The position numbers and the translations under genes are program-made. 64,000 nt of DNA from an uncultured Mediterraneibacter sp. (lineage in GTDB: Bacteria > Bacillota > Clostridia > Lachnospirales > Lachnospiraceae), in NCBI RefSeq assembly GCF_944377805.1, contig NZ_CALWFZ010000003.1:1-64000 (forward strand). Reading direction: 5' to 3'. Under the pieces are notes generated by a model. It ran no database searches. It saw only the letters and a list, made by a program, of their open reading frames with translations, and was not told the DNA's origin. Numbering within the stretch: position 1 is the stretch's first letter; each line of letters starts with the position of its first letter. Positions 56,444-64,000 of this stretch are shown here, piece after piece.

Positions 56444-57628
56444 ATGACAAAAGGAAGATACGGCATTCACGGCGGACAGTATATACCGGAGACGCTGATG
56501 AATGCGGTGAATGAGTTAGAGAAAGCGTATGAATACTATAAAAAGGACCCGGAGTTTAATGAAGAACTGACCCAACTTTTCAATGAATATGCCGGCCGGC
56601 CTTCCCGTCTGTACTGCGCGAAGCGGATGACAGAAGACTTAGGAGGCGCCAGGATCTATCTGAAGAGAGAGGATTTGAATCATACGGGAGCACATAAGAT
56701 CAACAATGTGCTCGGGCAGGTGCTCCTCGCAAAGAAGATGGGGAAAACGCGGGTGATCGCGGAGACGGGAGCAGGACAGCACGGTGTTGCAACAGCCACA
56801 GCAGCGGCGCTCATGGGCATGGAATGTGAAGTGTTTATGGGAGAGGAGGACACAAAGCGGCAGGCCCTTAATGTCTACCGGATGCGCCTGCTGGGAGCAC
56901 AGGTTCACGCGGTCACAACAGGAACGGCTACTCTGAAAGATGCGGTGTCTGAGACGATGCGCGAGTGGACAAAAAGGATTGCAGACACCCACTATGTGCT
57001 CGGCTCCTGTATGGGACCCCATCCGTTTCCTGAGATTGTAAGAGACTTTCAGGCAGTGATCTCAAAGGAGATTAAAGAACAGGTGATGAAGAAAGAGGGA
57101 AGACTTCCGGATGCGGTTCTCGCCTGCGTAGGCGGCGGCTCTAATGCCATTGGGGCTTTTTATCATTTTATCGACGATGAGAGCGTGCGGCTGATTGGGT
57201 GCGAGGCGGCCGGAAGAGGCGTCAATACCGCAGAGACGGCGGCCACAATTGCCACGGGAAAACCGGGGATTTTCCACGGCATGAAGTCCTATTTCTGTCA
57301 GGATGAATTCGGGCAGATCGCCCCGGTCTACTCTATTTCAGCAGGACTGGATTATCCGGGAATCGGACCGGAGCATGCGGCGCTGTATGACAGCGGCAGA
57401 GCGGAGTATGTGGCAGTGACGGACGAAGAGGCTGTGGAGGCTTTTGAGTACCTTGCCAGGGCGGAAGGGATCATCCCGGCCATAGAGAGCGCCCATGCTG
57501 TCGCCTATGCAAGAAAGCTTGCGCCGCAGATGTCAAAGGATCAGATCATGGTAATCAATATTTCGGGAAGAGGCGACAAAGACTGTGCCGCCATCGCAAG
57601 ATACAGAGGGGAGGATATATATGAGTAG
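56444..57628 (+). CDS. trpB: Tryptophan synthase beta chain
   Basis: 394 residues, TrpB1 type. PLP lysine in [15 protein letters not shown], glutamate in [20 protein letters not shown], phosphate loop [16 protein letters not shown], and [14 protein letters not shown] of the COMM domain partner region. It joins indole with serine. Overlaps the trpA start by eight bases with the trpA ribosome site GGGGAGGA inside trpB. Confidence 0.96.
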   Translation: MTKGRYGIHGGQYIPETLMNAVNELEKAYEYYKKDPEFNEELTQLFNEYAGRPSRLYCAKRMTEDLGGARIYLKREDLNHTGAHKINNVLGQVLLAKKMGKTRVIAETGAGQHGVATATAAALMGMECEVFMGEEDTKRQALNVYRMRLLGAQVHAVTTGTATLKDAVSETMREWTKRIADTHYVLGSCMGPHPFPEIVRDFQAVISKEIKEQVMKKEGRLPDAVLACVGGGSNAIGAFYHFIDDESVRLIGCEAAGRGVNTAETAATIATGKPGIFHGMKSYFCQDEFGQIAPVYSISAGLDYPGIGPEHAALYDSGRAEYVAVTDEEAVEAFEYLARAEGIIPAIESAHAVAYARKLAPQMSKDQIMVINISGRGDKDCAAIARYRGEDIYE

Positions 57629-58391
57629 GATACGGGAGGCGTTTCAGGGAAAAAAGGCATTCATTCCGTTCATCACATGCGGAGACCCTGATCTTGAGAC
57701 AACTGAACAGCTTGTGTACGCAATGGAGAAAGCCGGCGCGTCGATTATCGAACTGGGAATCCCATTCTCAGATCCGACAGCCGAAGGCCCTGTGATACAG
57801 GAGGCAAATTTAAGAGCGCTCTTGGGAGGAGCGACCACAGATAAAGTGTTTGATACTGTGGAGAAAATCCGAAGGAACTCAGACATACCGCTTGTGTTTA
57901 TGACGTATGCCAATGTCGTGTTTTCCTATGGGACAGAACGCTTTATAAAGAGAATGAAAGAGACAGGGATGGACGGCCTGATTCTGCCGGATGTTCCTTT
58001 TGAGGAGAAGGAAGAGTTTGATTTGGCCTGCCGGGAGTACGGCATCGAACTGATCTCCCTGATCGCGCCCACATCGCATGAGCGCATCCGCATGATTGCG
58101 GAAAAAGCATCGGGCTTTGTCTACTGTGTGTCTTCACTTGGCGTTACGGGAACGAGAAGTGAGATCACGACAGACGTCGGAGCTATGGTAAGGCTTGTAA
58201 AAGAGATAAAGGACATTCCGTGTGCAGTGGGATTTGGAATCTCGACGCCGGAACAGGCCAGGCAGATGTGCGCGAACGCCGACGGCGTGATCGTAGGAAG
58301 CGCCATTGTGAAACTGTGCGGCGCATATGGAAAGGACTGTGTGCCTTATGTGAAGGATTATGTAAGATCTATGACAGAGGCGGTGAAATAA
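57621..58391 (+). CDS. trpA: Tryptophan synthase alpha chain
   Basis: 256 residues from the ATG at 57621; a longer frame from 57585 inside trpB is rejected. The catalytic Glu is in [11 protein letters not shown]. The second acid, Asp60 in E. coli (ADGP), is Glu here ([16 protein letters not shown]). Other features: [16 protein letters not shown] and [13 protein letters not shown] with the phosphate site GSAIVKL. It splits indole-3-glycerol phosphate and channels indole to TrpB. Last gene of the operon; no strong terminator is evident in the following 140 bases. Confidence 0.94.
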   Translation: MSRIREAFQGKKAFIPFITCGDPDLETTEQLVYAMEKAGASIIELGIPFSDPTAEGPVIQEANLRALLGGATTDKVFDTVEKIRRNSDIPLVFMTYANVVFSYGTERFIKRMKETGMDGLILPDVPFEEKEEFDLACREYGIELISLIAPTSHERIRMIAEKASGFVYCVSSLGVTGTRSEITTDVGAMVRLVKEIKDIPCAVGFGISTPEQARQMCANADGVIVGSAIVKLCGAYGKDCVPYVKDYVRSMTEAVK

Positions 58392-58532
58392 AATATTTTT
58401 CTTATGTAGCCCCTTTTCTTCCGGTTGGCTGAGCGAGAAGTGTCTATTTTTTCTGGTATGTCCGTCTGGAATATGATAAGATAAAAACAGATTGCGATGT
58501 AACAGTATTGGTAACAGAAAAGAGGCAGATTT

Positions 58533-59339
58533 ATGAGCTACAAAGATGAGTGGTTTCTGCTTGAAGCGGATGATGATATTGACGAGATCGAACACCGTGA
58601 GCCTACGGAGGAGTTCCTGTTCTACCGGGCAGTGGCAACCGGAGATGTGGACAGGGTCAGAAAGAACTGTGAACAGGGACGCTTTGTGGAGGGGAAAGGA
58701 GTCGGTGTCCTCTCAAGAGATCCGGTTGTCAATCTGAAATATCATTTTGTCATCACAACAGCGATGATCACACGACTTTGCCGACAGAACGGCATGGAGC
58801 TAGAGCAGGCATTCCGGCTGAGCGACTTTTACATACAGAAGTTGGACGATATTCATACTGAAGAAGAAGTTCACAGACTGCATGATGAGATGGTCATGGA
58901 CTATACGGAGAAAATGAGAAAGTATTCCCGCAGTGATACCAATTCAAAGCATATCAATGTGTGTAAGGAATACATATATTCGCACATCAAAGAGCGGATC
59001 ACAATCGAGGACTTGGCGGATGAATTGGGCGTATCGTCAGGGTATCTGTCCCGTCTGTTCAAGAAAGAGACAGGGGTATCCGTAAGTGCTTATATACGCA
59101 GTCAGAAGATAGATATGGCAAAGAATCTGCTCAGGTTCGGTGATTATTCTATGATTGAAATCGCAAACAGGCTTTCTTTTTCATCCCAGAGCCATTTTAT
59201 ACAGCAGTTCCGCGAAGTGGTCGGAATGACCCCGAAGAAATATCGCGATGAGTACTATATGATACAGTGGGATATCGAATCCGGAACACTGTGTACAGGC
59301 AATGGCGCCGAAGGAGTGGCAGATAAAGAGAATTCCTGA
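58533..59339 (+). CDS. AraC-family regulator
   Basis: 268 residues. The C-terminal 100 residues form a double HTH: ITIEDLADELGVSSGYLSRLFKKETGVSVSAYIRSQKIDMAKNLL and MIEIANRLSFSSQSHFIQQFREVVGMTPKKYRDEY. The N-terminal 160 residues are helical and acidic, without the cupin fold of sugar-responsive AraC; they resemble the helical N-terminal parts of some Lachnospiraceae AraC proteins. The neighbouring GH94 genes are convergent with it. It may control them, but no operator was found. It could equally act elsewhere. Confidence 0.85.
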   Translation: MSYKDEWFLLEADDDIDEIEHREPTEEFLFYRAVATGDVDRVRKNCEQGRFVEGKGVGVLSRDPVVNLKYHFVITTAMITRLCRQNGMELEQAFRLSDFYIQKLDDIHTEEEVHRLHDEMVMDYTEKMRKYSRSDTNSKHINVCKEYIYSHIKERITIEDLADELGVSSGYLSRLFKKETGVSVSAYIRSQKIDMAKNLLRFGDYSMIEIANRLSFSSQSHFIQQFREVVGMTPKKYRDEYYMIQWDIESGTLCTGNGAEGVADKENS

Positions 59340-59345
59340 AAAAAC

Positions 59346-59387
59346 ACGGGATACAGTTATCATTTTGGACTGTATCCCGTTCTTTTT
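59346..59387. terminator. Bidirectional terminator between the AraC gene and the GH94 gene
   Basis: CGGGATACAGT pairs exactly with ACTGTATCCCG around an 11-base loop; TTCTTTTT on the plus side and A-rich sequence on the other. Confidence 0.85.
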
Positions 59388-61797
59388 ACATTGTCAGGAG
59401 AATTTCATTGTTTTCTGCAAGTAGTTTTTCAGGAATATAATCATCAGGCAGTTCTTTTCCGTTCAGAGTCATACTCGTGCAGCCGGATTCACGATGTTCT
59501 GGATTTTCAACCCGGATGTGGAGATGTTTTCCGCGGAAATCTTTGTCCATCTCAAAAGAATCCCAGCCTTCAGGTACTGCAGGTGCGATCCGGATTCCGT
59601 TCAGATCCGGCCGGAGTCCCAGGATTCCTTCGACACATCCAACCATTATAGTGGATGCGGTTCCTGTCAGCCAGTGTACATGGGAACGGCCGAAATGACT
59701 GCTGTCCGGTCCTTCTGTAAACTGTCCGTAGCAGTAAGGTTCCAGATGGCGGATCTCCGCCCGTTCATTCTGTGCTGCAGGTGAATTCTCTGTAAAGTAT
59801 TCAAATGCACGGTTGCCATGACCTCTGAGAGCCTCGGCAAGGATCAGCCAGCCCTGGGACTGGGAGAAGATACCGGAGTTTTCTTTTGTTCCTTGGTTGT
59901 AGATCACGGCAAGTGCACCGTCAAATGCGTGCGCATGGTAAGGCGGATCCATCAGAATGGCGCCGTATGCTGTATTGAGCCTTTGATATACATTTTCCAG
60001 GGCGGCGTCAGCCTGTTCTTTGGATGCAAGACCACTGATGACAGCCCAGCTCTGCGGATTGAGCCACATATTTGCCTCCGGATCCGCCGCCGCGCCGATA
60101 CGCTCGCCTTTCTCAGTGTAGCCACGGATAAAACGATCATTATCCCAGCACAGTTTCTGGATTTTCTGTCCGATTTCTTCCTGTTTTTCCTCGAGGTAGC
60201 GGATATAATTGCTGTCCTGTTTGTAAACGGCAAATTTTTTTAATATAGTCATTGCATAATAGAACTGCAATGCGACAAAGGAGGATTCACCCTCTGCTCC
60301 GAGGCGGAGGCAGTCATTCCAGTCTGCGTATAATCCAGCGGGCATACCGTGAGATCCCAGATGGTTAAAGGAAAACTGCACGGCACGCTTCAGATGCTCA
60401 TAAACGCTTCCCTCCCCTTTATTGGCAAAGGGGATGATTTCATCGAGAAATGCGGTGTTTCCGGTCTCGGCAATGTATTTGTAAACTGTCGGGAACAGCC
60501 AGAGAGCGTCATCCGCGCGGTAGGCGGGATGCCCTGTCTCCTGTACATAGGAGGCGTCGTCCGGTGTATTTTCATGCCCCGGATCATGGGTAAATTTTAC
60601 GAGAGGAAGACCGCCGCCGTTATCTACCTGTGCCGAGAGCATGAAGCGGATCTTTTCACATGCCATTTCAGGGGCGAGATGGATGATTCCTTGGATATCC
60701 TGTACGGTATCGCGGTAGCCGTAGCCGTTTCGCAGTCCACAGTAAATGAAGGACGCCGCCCTTGACCAGATAAAGGTGATAAAACAGTTGTAGGCATTCC
60801 ATGTGTTGATCATAGTATTGAAGGCGGGATCCGGAGTGCTGATCTTCAGATGATCCAGCTTTGCATACCAGTCTGCTTTCAGCGAATTGATTTCCTGTCT
60901 GACCTGTCCGATCGGATCTGTGTAGGAGTCTATTATAGCTGCAGCTTCTGAGGATGGCTTCATACCGAGAAGGAAGAGCACGGTTTTAGATTCGCCGGGA
61001 GCCAGAGTGACCGTACAGGAGAGAGCACCGCAGGAGTTCTCATTATAGCTGGTCACATTTCCCAGATCAGCAGAAATCACTCCCTTTGGATTGCCGTATC
61101 CGCGGTAGTTCCCGAGAAAAGCATCCTTATCTCCGCAGTAGGAGGAGACTTCTGCTCCTGCAAGACCGAAGAAGCGTTCAGTTACCTTTTTATCGTCTAC
61201 TTCTTCATCCGCCTTCAGCGCATCGAGATTGCCGTGGATCTGCTGGATAATCCGGTTCTTCTCAAATAAGGTGCGGGTTATGAACAGGGAATACTGGAGG
61301 TTTACCTGATCCTGCTCGTAATTACTGTGGTTTGTAAATTCTGCGTATCCTGTAAGGGTAAGCTCGCGTGTACAGTCCGATTCATTGGTCACGGAAAGAG
61401 CCCATACTTCATAGGATTTCCCGAGAGGAACATAGTAGTCTGCTTCAGAGTGTATACCGCTGTAGTCCGCGAGCATTCTTGTATAACCCATGCCGTGGCA
61501 GCATCTGCTCTTATATTCTTCGGTATCCTTCCCTACCGGCTGCCATGAGGCAGACCAGTAATCGCCAGAAACATTGTCCCGAATATAAATATAGCGCCCC
61601 GGCTGGTCGAACTGGTTGAAGATGTACCGGAGAATACGCCCGTTTGCCCCTGATCTGGCAAAACTGTATCCGCCTGCATTGTTGGAGATGATCGCTCCGT
61701 ATTCCGGTGATCCCAGATAATTTACCCAGGGGGAGGGGGTGTCCGGACGGTCGATCACATACTCCCGTTCTTTGTCGTCAAAATATCCATATTTCAT
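59386..61797 (-). CDS. GH94 phosphorylase, cellobiose phosphorylase-like
   Basis: 803 residues, close to the 810-820 of known cellobiose phosphorylases. It begins MKYGYFDDKEREYVIDRPDTPSPW, a typical start. The (alpha/alpha)6 catalytic domain carries GLRNGYGYRDTVQDIQG and the acid-region motif GLYADWNDCLRLGAEGES, with GTASTIMVGCVEGILGLRP near the end. It should split a beta-linked disaccharide with phosphate into glucose 1-phosphate and a sugar. Cellobiose is the best guess from the close overall match; chitobiose, laminaribiose or sophorose specificity cannot be excluded. It follows the larger GH94 gene by 28 bases and shares its transcript. Confidence 0.88.
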   Translation of the reverse strand: MKYGYFDDKEREYVIDRPDTPSPWVNYLGSPEYGAIISNNAGGYSFARSGANGRILRYIFNQFDQPGRYIYIRDNVSGDYWSASWQPVGKDTEEYKSRCCHGMGYTRMLADYSGIHSEADYYVPLGKSYEVWALSVTNESDCTRELTLTGYAEFTNHSNYEQDQVNLQYSLFITRTLFEKNRIIQQIHGNLDALKADEEVDDKKVTERFFGLAGAEVSSYCGDKDAFLGNYRGYGNPKGVISADLGNVTSYNENSCGALSCTVTLAPGESKTVLFLLGMKPSSEAAAIIDSYTDPIGQVRQEINSLKADWYAKLDHLKISTPDPAFNTMINTWNAYNCFITFIWSRAASFIYCGLRNGYGYRDTVQDIQGIIHLAPEMACEKIRFMLSAQVDNGGGLPLVKFTHDPGHENTPDDASYVQETGHPAYRADDALWLFPTVYKYIAETGNTAFLDEIIPFANKGEGSVYEHLKRAVQFSFNHLGSHGMPAGLYADWNDCLRLGAEGESSFVALQFYYAMTILKKFAVYKQDSNYIRYLEEKQEEIGQKIQKLCWDNDRFIRGYTEKGERIGAAADPEANMWLNPQSWAVISGLASKEQADAALENVYQRLNTAYGAILMDPPYHAHAFDGALAVIYNQGTKENSGIFSQSQGWLILAEALRGHGNRAFEYFTENSPAAQNERAEIRHLEPYCYGQFTEGPDSSHFGRSHVHWLTGTASTIMVGCVEGILGLRPDLNGIRIAPAVPEGWDSFEMDKDFRGKHLHIRVENPEHRESGCTSMTLNGKELPDDYIPEKLLAENNEILLTM

Positions 61798-61825
61798 AAG
61801 CTTATTCCTGTCCTTTCAGTTGGTT

Positions 61826-64000
61826 TTAAATGAGTTTTATAATTACACGGTGACATTCGCCTGCAAGCGTATCCAGTATCCTGCGTGGGAGAACAGCATG
61901 TCCGAGGTCGTCTGTCTGAAGTTTTTGTCCTTCACAGAAGGCTGAGGATACGCTGTATGTTCCACTGTCTTTCCGGTCCGGATTTTCGTAGATGATCTCA
62001 AGTTTCTTTCCGGCGAAAACAAGGCTGACAGATGCATTTCCCTGCTCGTCGAACTGTTCAGCCATAAGCTGGGGAGCAAGGATGAGATCGCCTGCCTCTC
62101 CCCGGACGCCGAAGACCTGGGTGATCATGGTCATCATGAACCAGCTCGCGGCTCCTGTCAGATAGTGATACATTCCGCGGCCGTCCGAGCGAAAATATTC
62201 CGGAATTCCCGGATAGATACGGCTGGTGTCAAAATTCAGCGCGGTCTCTGCCAGTGTTTTCAGCGCTTTCCACCCTTCTTTCGCAAAACCACGTCGGTAC
62301 AGTGCATTGGCATACATCACAGTCATATGTGAGAATACGGCGCCATTTTCTTTTTCGCCGTATGCAAAGCCGAACATACGTCCCATGTCAAATTTGAGTT
62401 CATGGAAATCTGTATTCAGCCGGTAGCCGCCTATCTCTTTCCGGTAGAGATAACGGTCTGCGCTGTTTACGATTCTGCGGACCTGCTGTTCGGAAGCTAC
62501 ATTTCCCATAATGGAGAATACCTGCCCTGTGAGCATCATACGCACCTCATTCGGGAAAAATCCTTCCACCGCATGGCCGTGATCATCGTAGTAACTGTTA
62601 AACCACCCTCCATCCGCTCCTCCGTCGATCCATTCGTGATCCTGAATATATCCTGTGAGCCAGTCAGCTTTGTGTTCCAGATTTTCCGCCAGCTCGGACA
62701 GACGGACGGTAATACGTCTGCCGCTGATCCGGTGTCGGCAGCTTTGAGTATAACTTGCGAGCAATTCCTTTTTGGCCTCTGTGTTCTCAAATAATCCGGT
62801 ATCGTCATTGAGCAGGATCTGCAGTTCTTCGATCAACTCTGCTTCAGCTGCGGGAGAGCGGCTGTCAATAAGCCGGATCATTGAGGCGAGCTCACGGAGA
62901 TTTCCAGCATAGGCGCAGGTAAAAGCGACACTTTCCCCGTGTTCGGGAGCCATATCCAGTGCATCGTTCCAGTCGGCTCCCCGCAGACGATAGATATTAT
63001 GGTCACCGACCTCATAAAAGGCAGTCAGCTGCTGGATCAGAAGATGTTCCAGTATGGTTCCGGTGTAGATAGCATTGTCCTCTGTGCGCAGTAGACTGCC
63101 CTGTCCGATATCCCACAGAGTATCAATCTGTGTCCCTCTGTCTGCCTGGGAATCTTTAAAATAAGGAATCTGTCTGTTCAAGATATCGATATCCCCGGTT
63201 TGGTCGATATAGAGTTTCGTAGTCATCTGCGGCCAGAGCGCATGATCCATCCATACTCGTGTAATCCCGTTGCGGTCTGCGATAAAATTGCCGTCTCCGT
63301 CTCCGATGATTGTTGCGTTGGTGCCGTCAATCCGCACTCCGCCAAAGTTTTTCTCTATCATCCGCCCCACTCCGTCGGGATCCATGAGAAGGAGAGAGAG
63401 GCAGTCCTGCCAGAGATCTCTCCATCCACGTCCGCCTCTTCCGTAGTCATGGTGGGGAAGGAAAGAACATCCGAACAGACGCCGAAGTAAAGGCTGGAAA
63501 CAGACCCACTTCATCAGCCGGTCAAAACCGGTATCTCCGGTATAAAAATCTATGTTGACTTTTTCTTTCCACCATGATTTCGTCTCTTCAAGGGCTTTTT
63601 GTACCTTATCCGAAGTATTGTATTTTTCAAAAATACGATCAATGGACTCTCTGTTATTTTCTACCCCGAGGAACAGGATGTATTCCGTCTCTTCACCGGG
63701 GGCAAGCCGGATCCTGGGAAAACGGAAAGCCCCCATTGCTTCTTTGCCTGCGGCTGTGGAACCTGCCGGCACACCGGAGCAGTTTTCGTAGACAGATCGT
63801 GGGTGCGTGTAGGTGCCGCCCTCTCCAAGAAAGTCCTCTACAGTGGGGTAGAAACTTTCAGGAGCCTGTCCGTCGCCGCGGCACCCGCATACATAATAGA
63901 TATTTGTGTTGGAACGGTGTCCCCGCTCATCAAAAGACATCGTCGGGCGGACAAGAACTCCGCGGGAATCTGTCCTGATGTGGTGAAGCATGGAAGTTAC
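61826..64000 (-). CDS. GH94-type large phosphorylase, 1,2-beta-oligoglucan phosphorylase-like, 5' end outside the window
   Basis: About 724 residues are visible; the frame is open to the window edge and the start lies beyond it. The (alpha/alpha)6 core has CSFLPHHDYGRGGRGWRDLWQDCLSLLL, GVRIDGTNATIIGDGDGNFIADRNGITRVWMDHALWP, RGADWNDALDMAPEHGESV with the catalytic acidic residue region, and WMMTMITQVFGVRGEAGDL. The pattern matches the large GH94 branch with 1,2-beta-oligoglucan phosphorylases (about 1,100 residues), not cellobiose phosphorylase. It would convert beta-1,2-glucan oligomers to glucose 1-phosphate. Substrate is inferred from the motif set only. Confidence 0.8.
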   Translation of the reverse strand, partial: VTSMLHHIRTDSRGVLVRPTMSFDERGHRSNTNIYYVCGCRGDGQAPESFYPTVEDFLGEGGTYTHPRSVYENCSGVPAGSTAAGKEAMGAFRFPRIRLAPGEETEYILFLGVENNRESIDRIFEKYNTSDKVQKALEETKSWWKEKVNIDFYTGDTGFDRLMKWVCFQPLLRRLFGCSFLPHHDYGRGGRGWRDLWQDCLSLLLMDPDGVGRMIEKNFGGVRIDGTNATIIGDGDGNFIADRNGITRVWMDHALWPQMTTKLYIDQTGDIDILNRQIPYFKDSQADRGTQIDTLWDIGQGSLLRTEDNAIYTGTILEHLLIQQLTAFYEVGDHNIYRLRGADWNDALDMAPEHGESVAFTCAYAGNLRELASMIRLIDSRSPAAEAELIEELQILLNDDTGLFENTEAKKELLASYTQSCRHRISGRRITVRLSELAENLEHKADWLTGYIQDHEWIDGGADGGWFNSYYDDHGHAVEGFFPNEVRMMLTGQVFSIMGNVASEQQVRRIVNSADRYLYRKEIGGYRLNTDFHELKFDMGRMFGFAYGEKENGAVFSHMTVMYANALYRRGFAKEGWKALKTLAETALNFDTSRIYPGIPEYFRSDGRGMYHYLTGAASWFMMTMITQVFGVRGEAGDLILAPQLMAEQFDEQGNASVSLVFAGKKLEIIYENPDRKDSGTYSVSSAFCEGQKLQTDDLGHAVLPRRILDTLAGECHRVIIKLI

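Noticed and set aside
58392-58532. Terminator after trpA
   Set aside because: Only a weak AGCC / GGCT pairing is seen, with no clear stem and T tract; the end of the trp transcript is left open.

Overview
The window is chromosomal DNA of a low-to-mid GC, anaerobic, Gram-positive bacterium, most likely a member of the Lachnospiraceae (Clostridium cluster XIVa). The call rests on gene content and order: a pyruvate formate-lyase pair followed by a DUF4317 gene; the IreB-RuvX-DUF1292-Fur-RNase J block; a U32 peptidase next to a TrmR-like methyltransferase; a BceRS-BceAB module; strong AGGAGG-type ribosome sites; and no respiratory genes. I see no rRNA or tRNA genes, CRISPR array, insertion sequence or prophage. 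Almost all of the window is housekeeping sequence packed into operons.

Layout. 1-2.4 kb: a leaderless von Willebrand A protein with a Cys-rich tail, then a small XRE regulator divergent from a one-pass membrane protein of unknown function. 2.5-8.2 kb: HtrA-type protease, family I pyrophosphatase, a phasin-like coiled-coil protein translationally coupled to an AarF/UbiB-type kinase, a DgkA-type lipid kinase, an SseB-like protein and a GNAT-like protein. 8.2-11.5 kb: glucose PTS gene ptsG with a complete RAT/terminator switch, followed by its presumptive antiterminator. 11.6-16.3 kb: BceR-BceS-BceA-BceB type peptide-sensing and resistance module with a matching operator. 16.3-21.3 kb: branched-chain amino-acid type ABC transporter livHMGF without a binding protein, bracketed by two cytidylate-kinase-like paralogues. 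21.3-23.1 kb: a YtrA-type GntR operon whose ATPase has apparently lost its H-loop region. 23.2-25.2 kb: L,D-transpeptidase and a GNAT protein.

25.4-30.4 kb: pflB, pflA, DUF4317 gene, GNAT protein. 30.5-36.6 kb: metY-like sulfhydrylase, then a MarR regulator with a perfect palindromic operator and a heterodimeric ABC exporter. 36.8-44.5 kb: one long co-directional run with molybdenum cofactor genes (moaC, mogA-like, moaA, MOSC), a GH25 lysozyme-like lipoprotein, prmA, rsmE, a NifS-type desulfurase and thiI. 44.5-51.5 kb: an HPr-like protein without the active-site His, mtaB, ireB, ruvX, DUF1292, fur-like, rnj, trmR-like and U32 peptidase genes. 51.5-58.4 kb: a tryptophan T-box leader and the full trpEGDCFBA operon with overlapping genes. 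58.5-64 kb: an AraC-type regulator and two convergent GH94 phosphorylase genes; the upstream one runs off the window.

The clearest regulatory circuits are the GlcT-type antitermination switch at ptsG, the T-box at trpE (UGG specifier), the BceR-type operator inside the bce locus, and operators for the MarR and GntR regulators. No wholly new multi-gene defence or biosynthetic system is evident. The less-explained units are the phasin-like/UbiB/DgkA cluster, the leaderless vWA protein, the kinase-bracketed LIV transporter, the His-less HPr, the shortened ABC ATPase and the DUF4317 gene in the pfl operon. Gene starts were chosen from ribosome-site spacing and family length.
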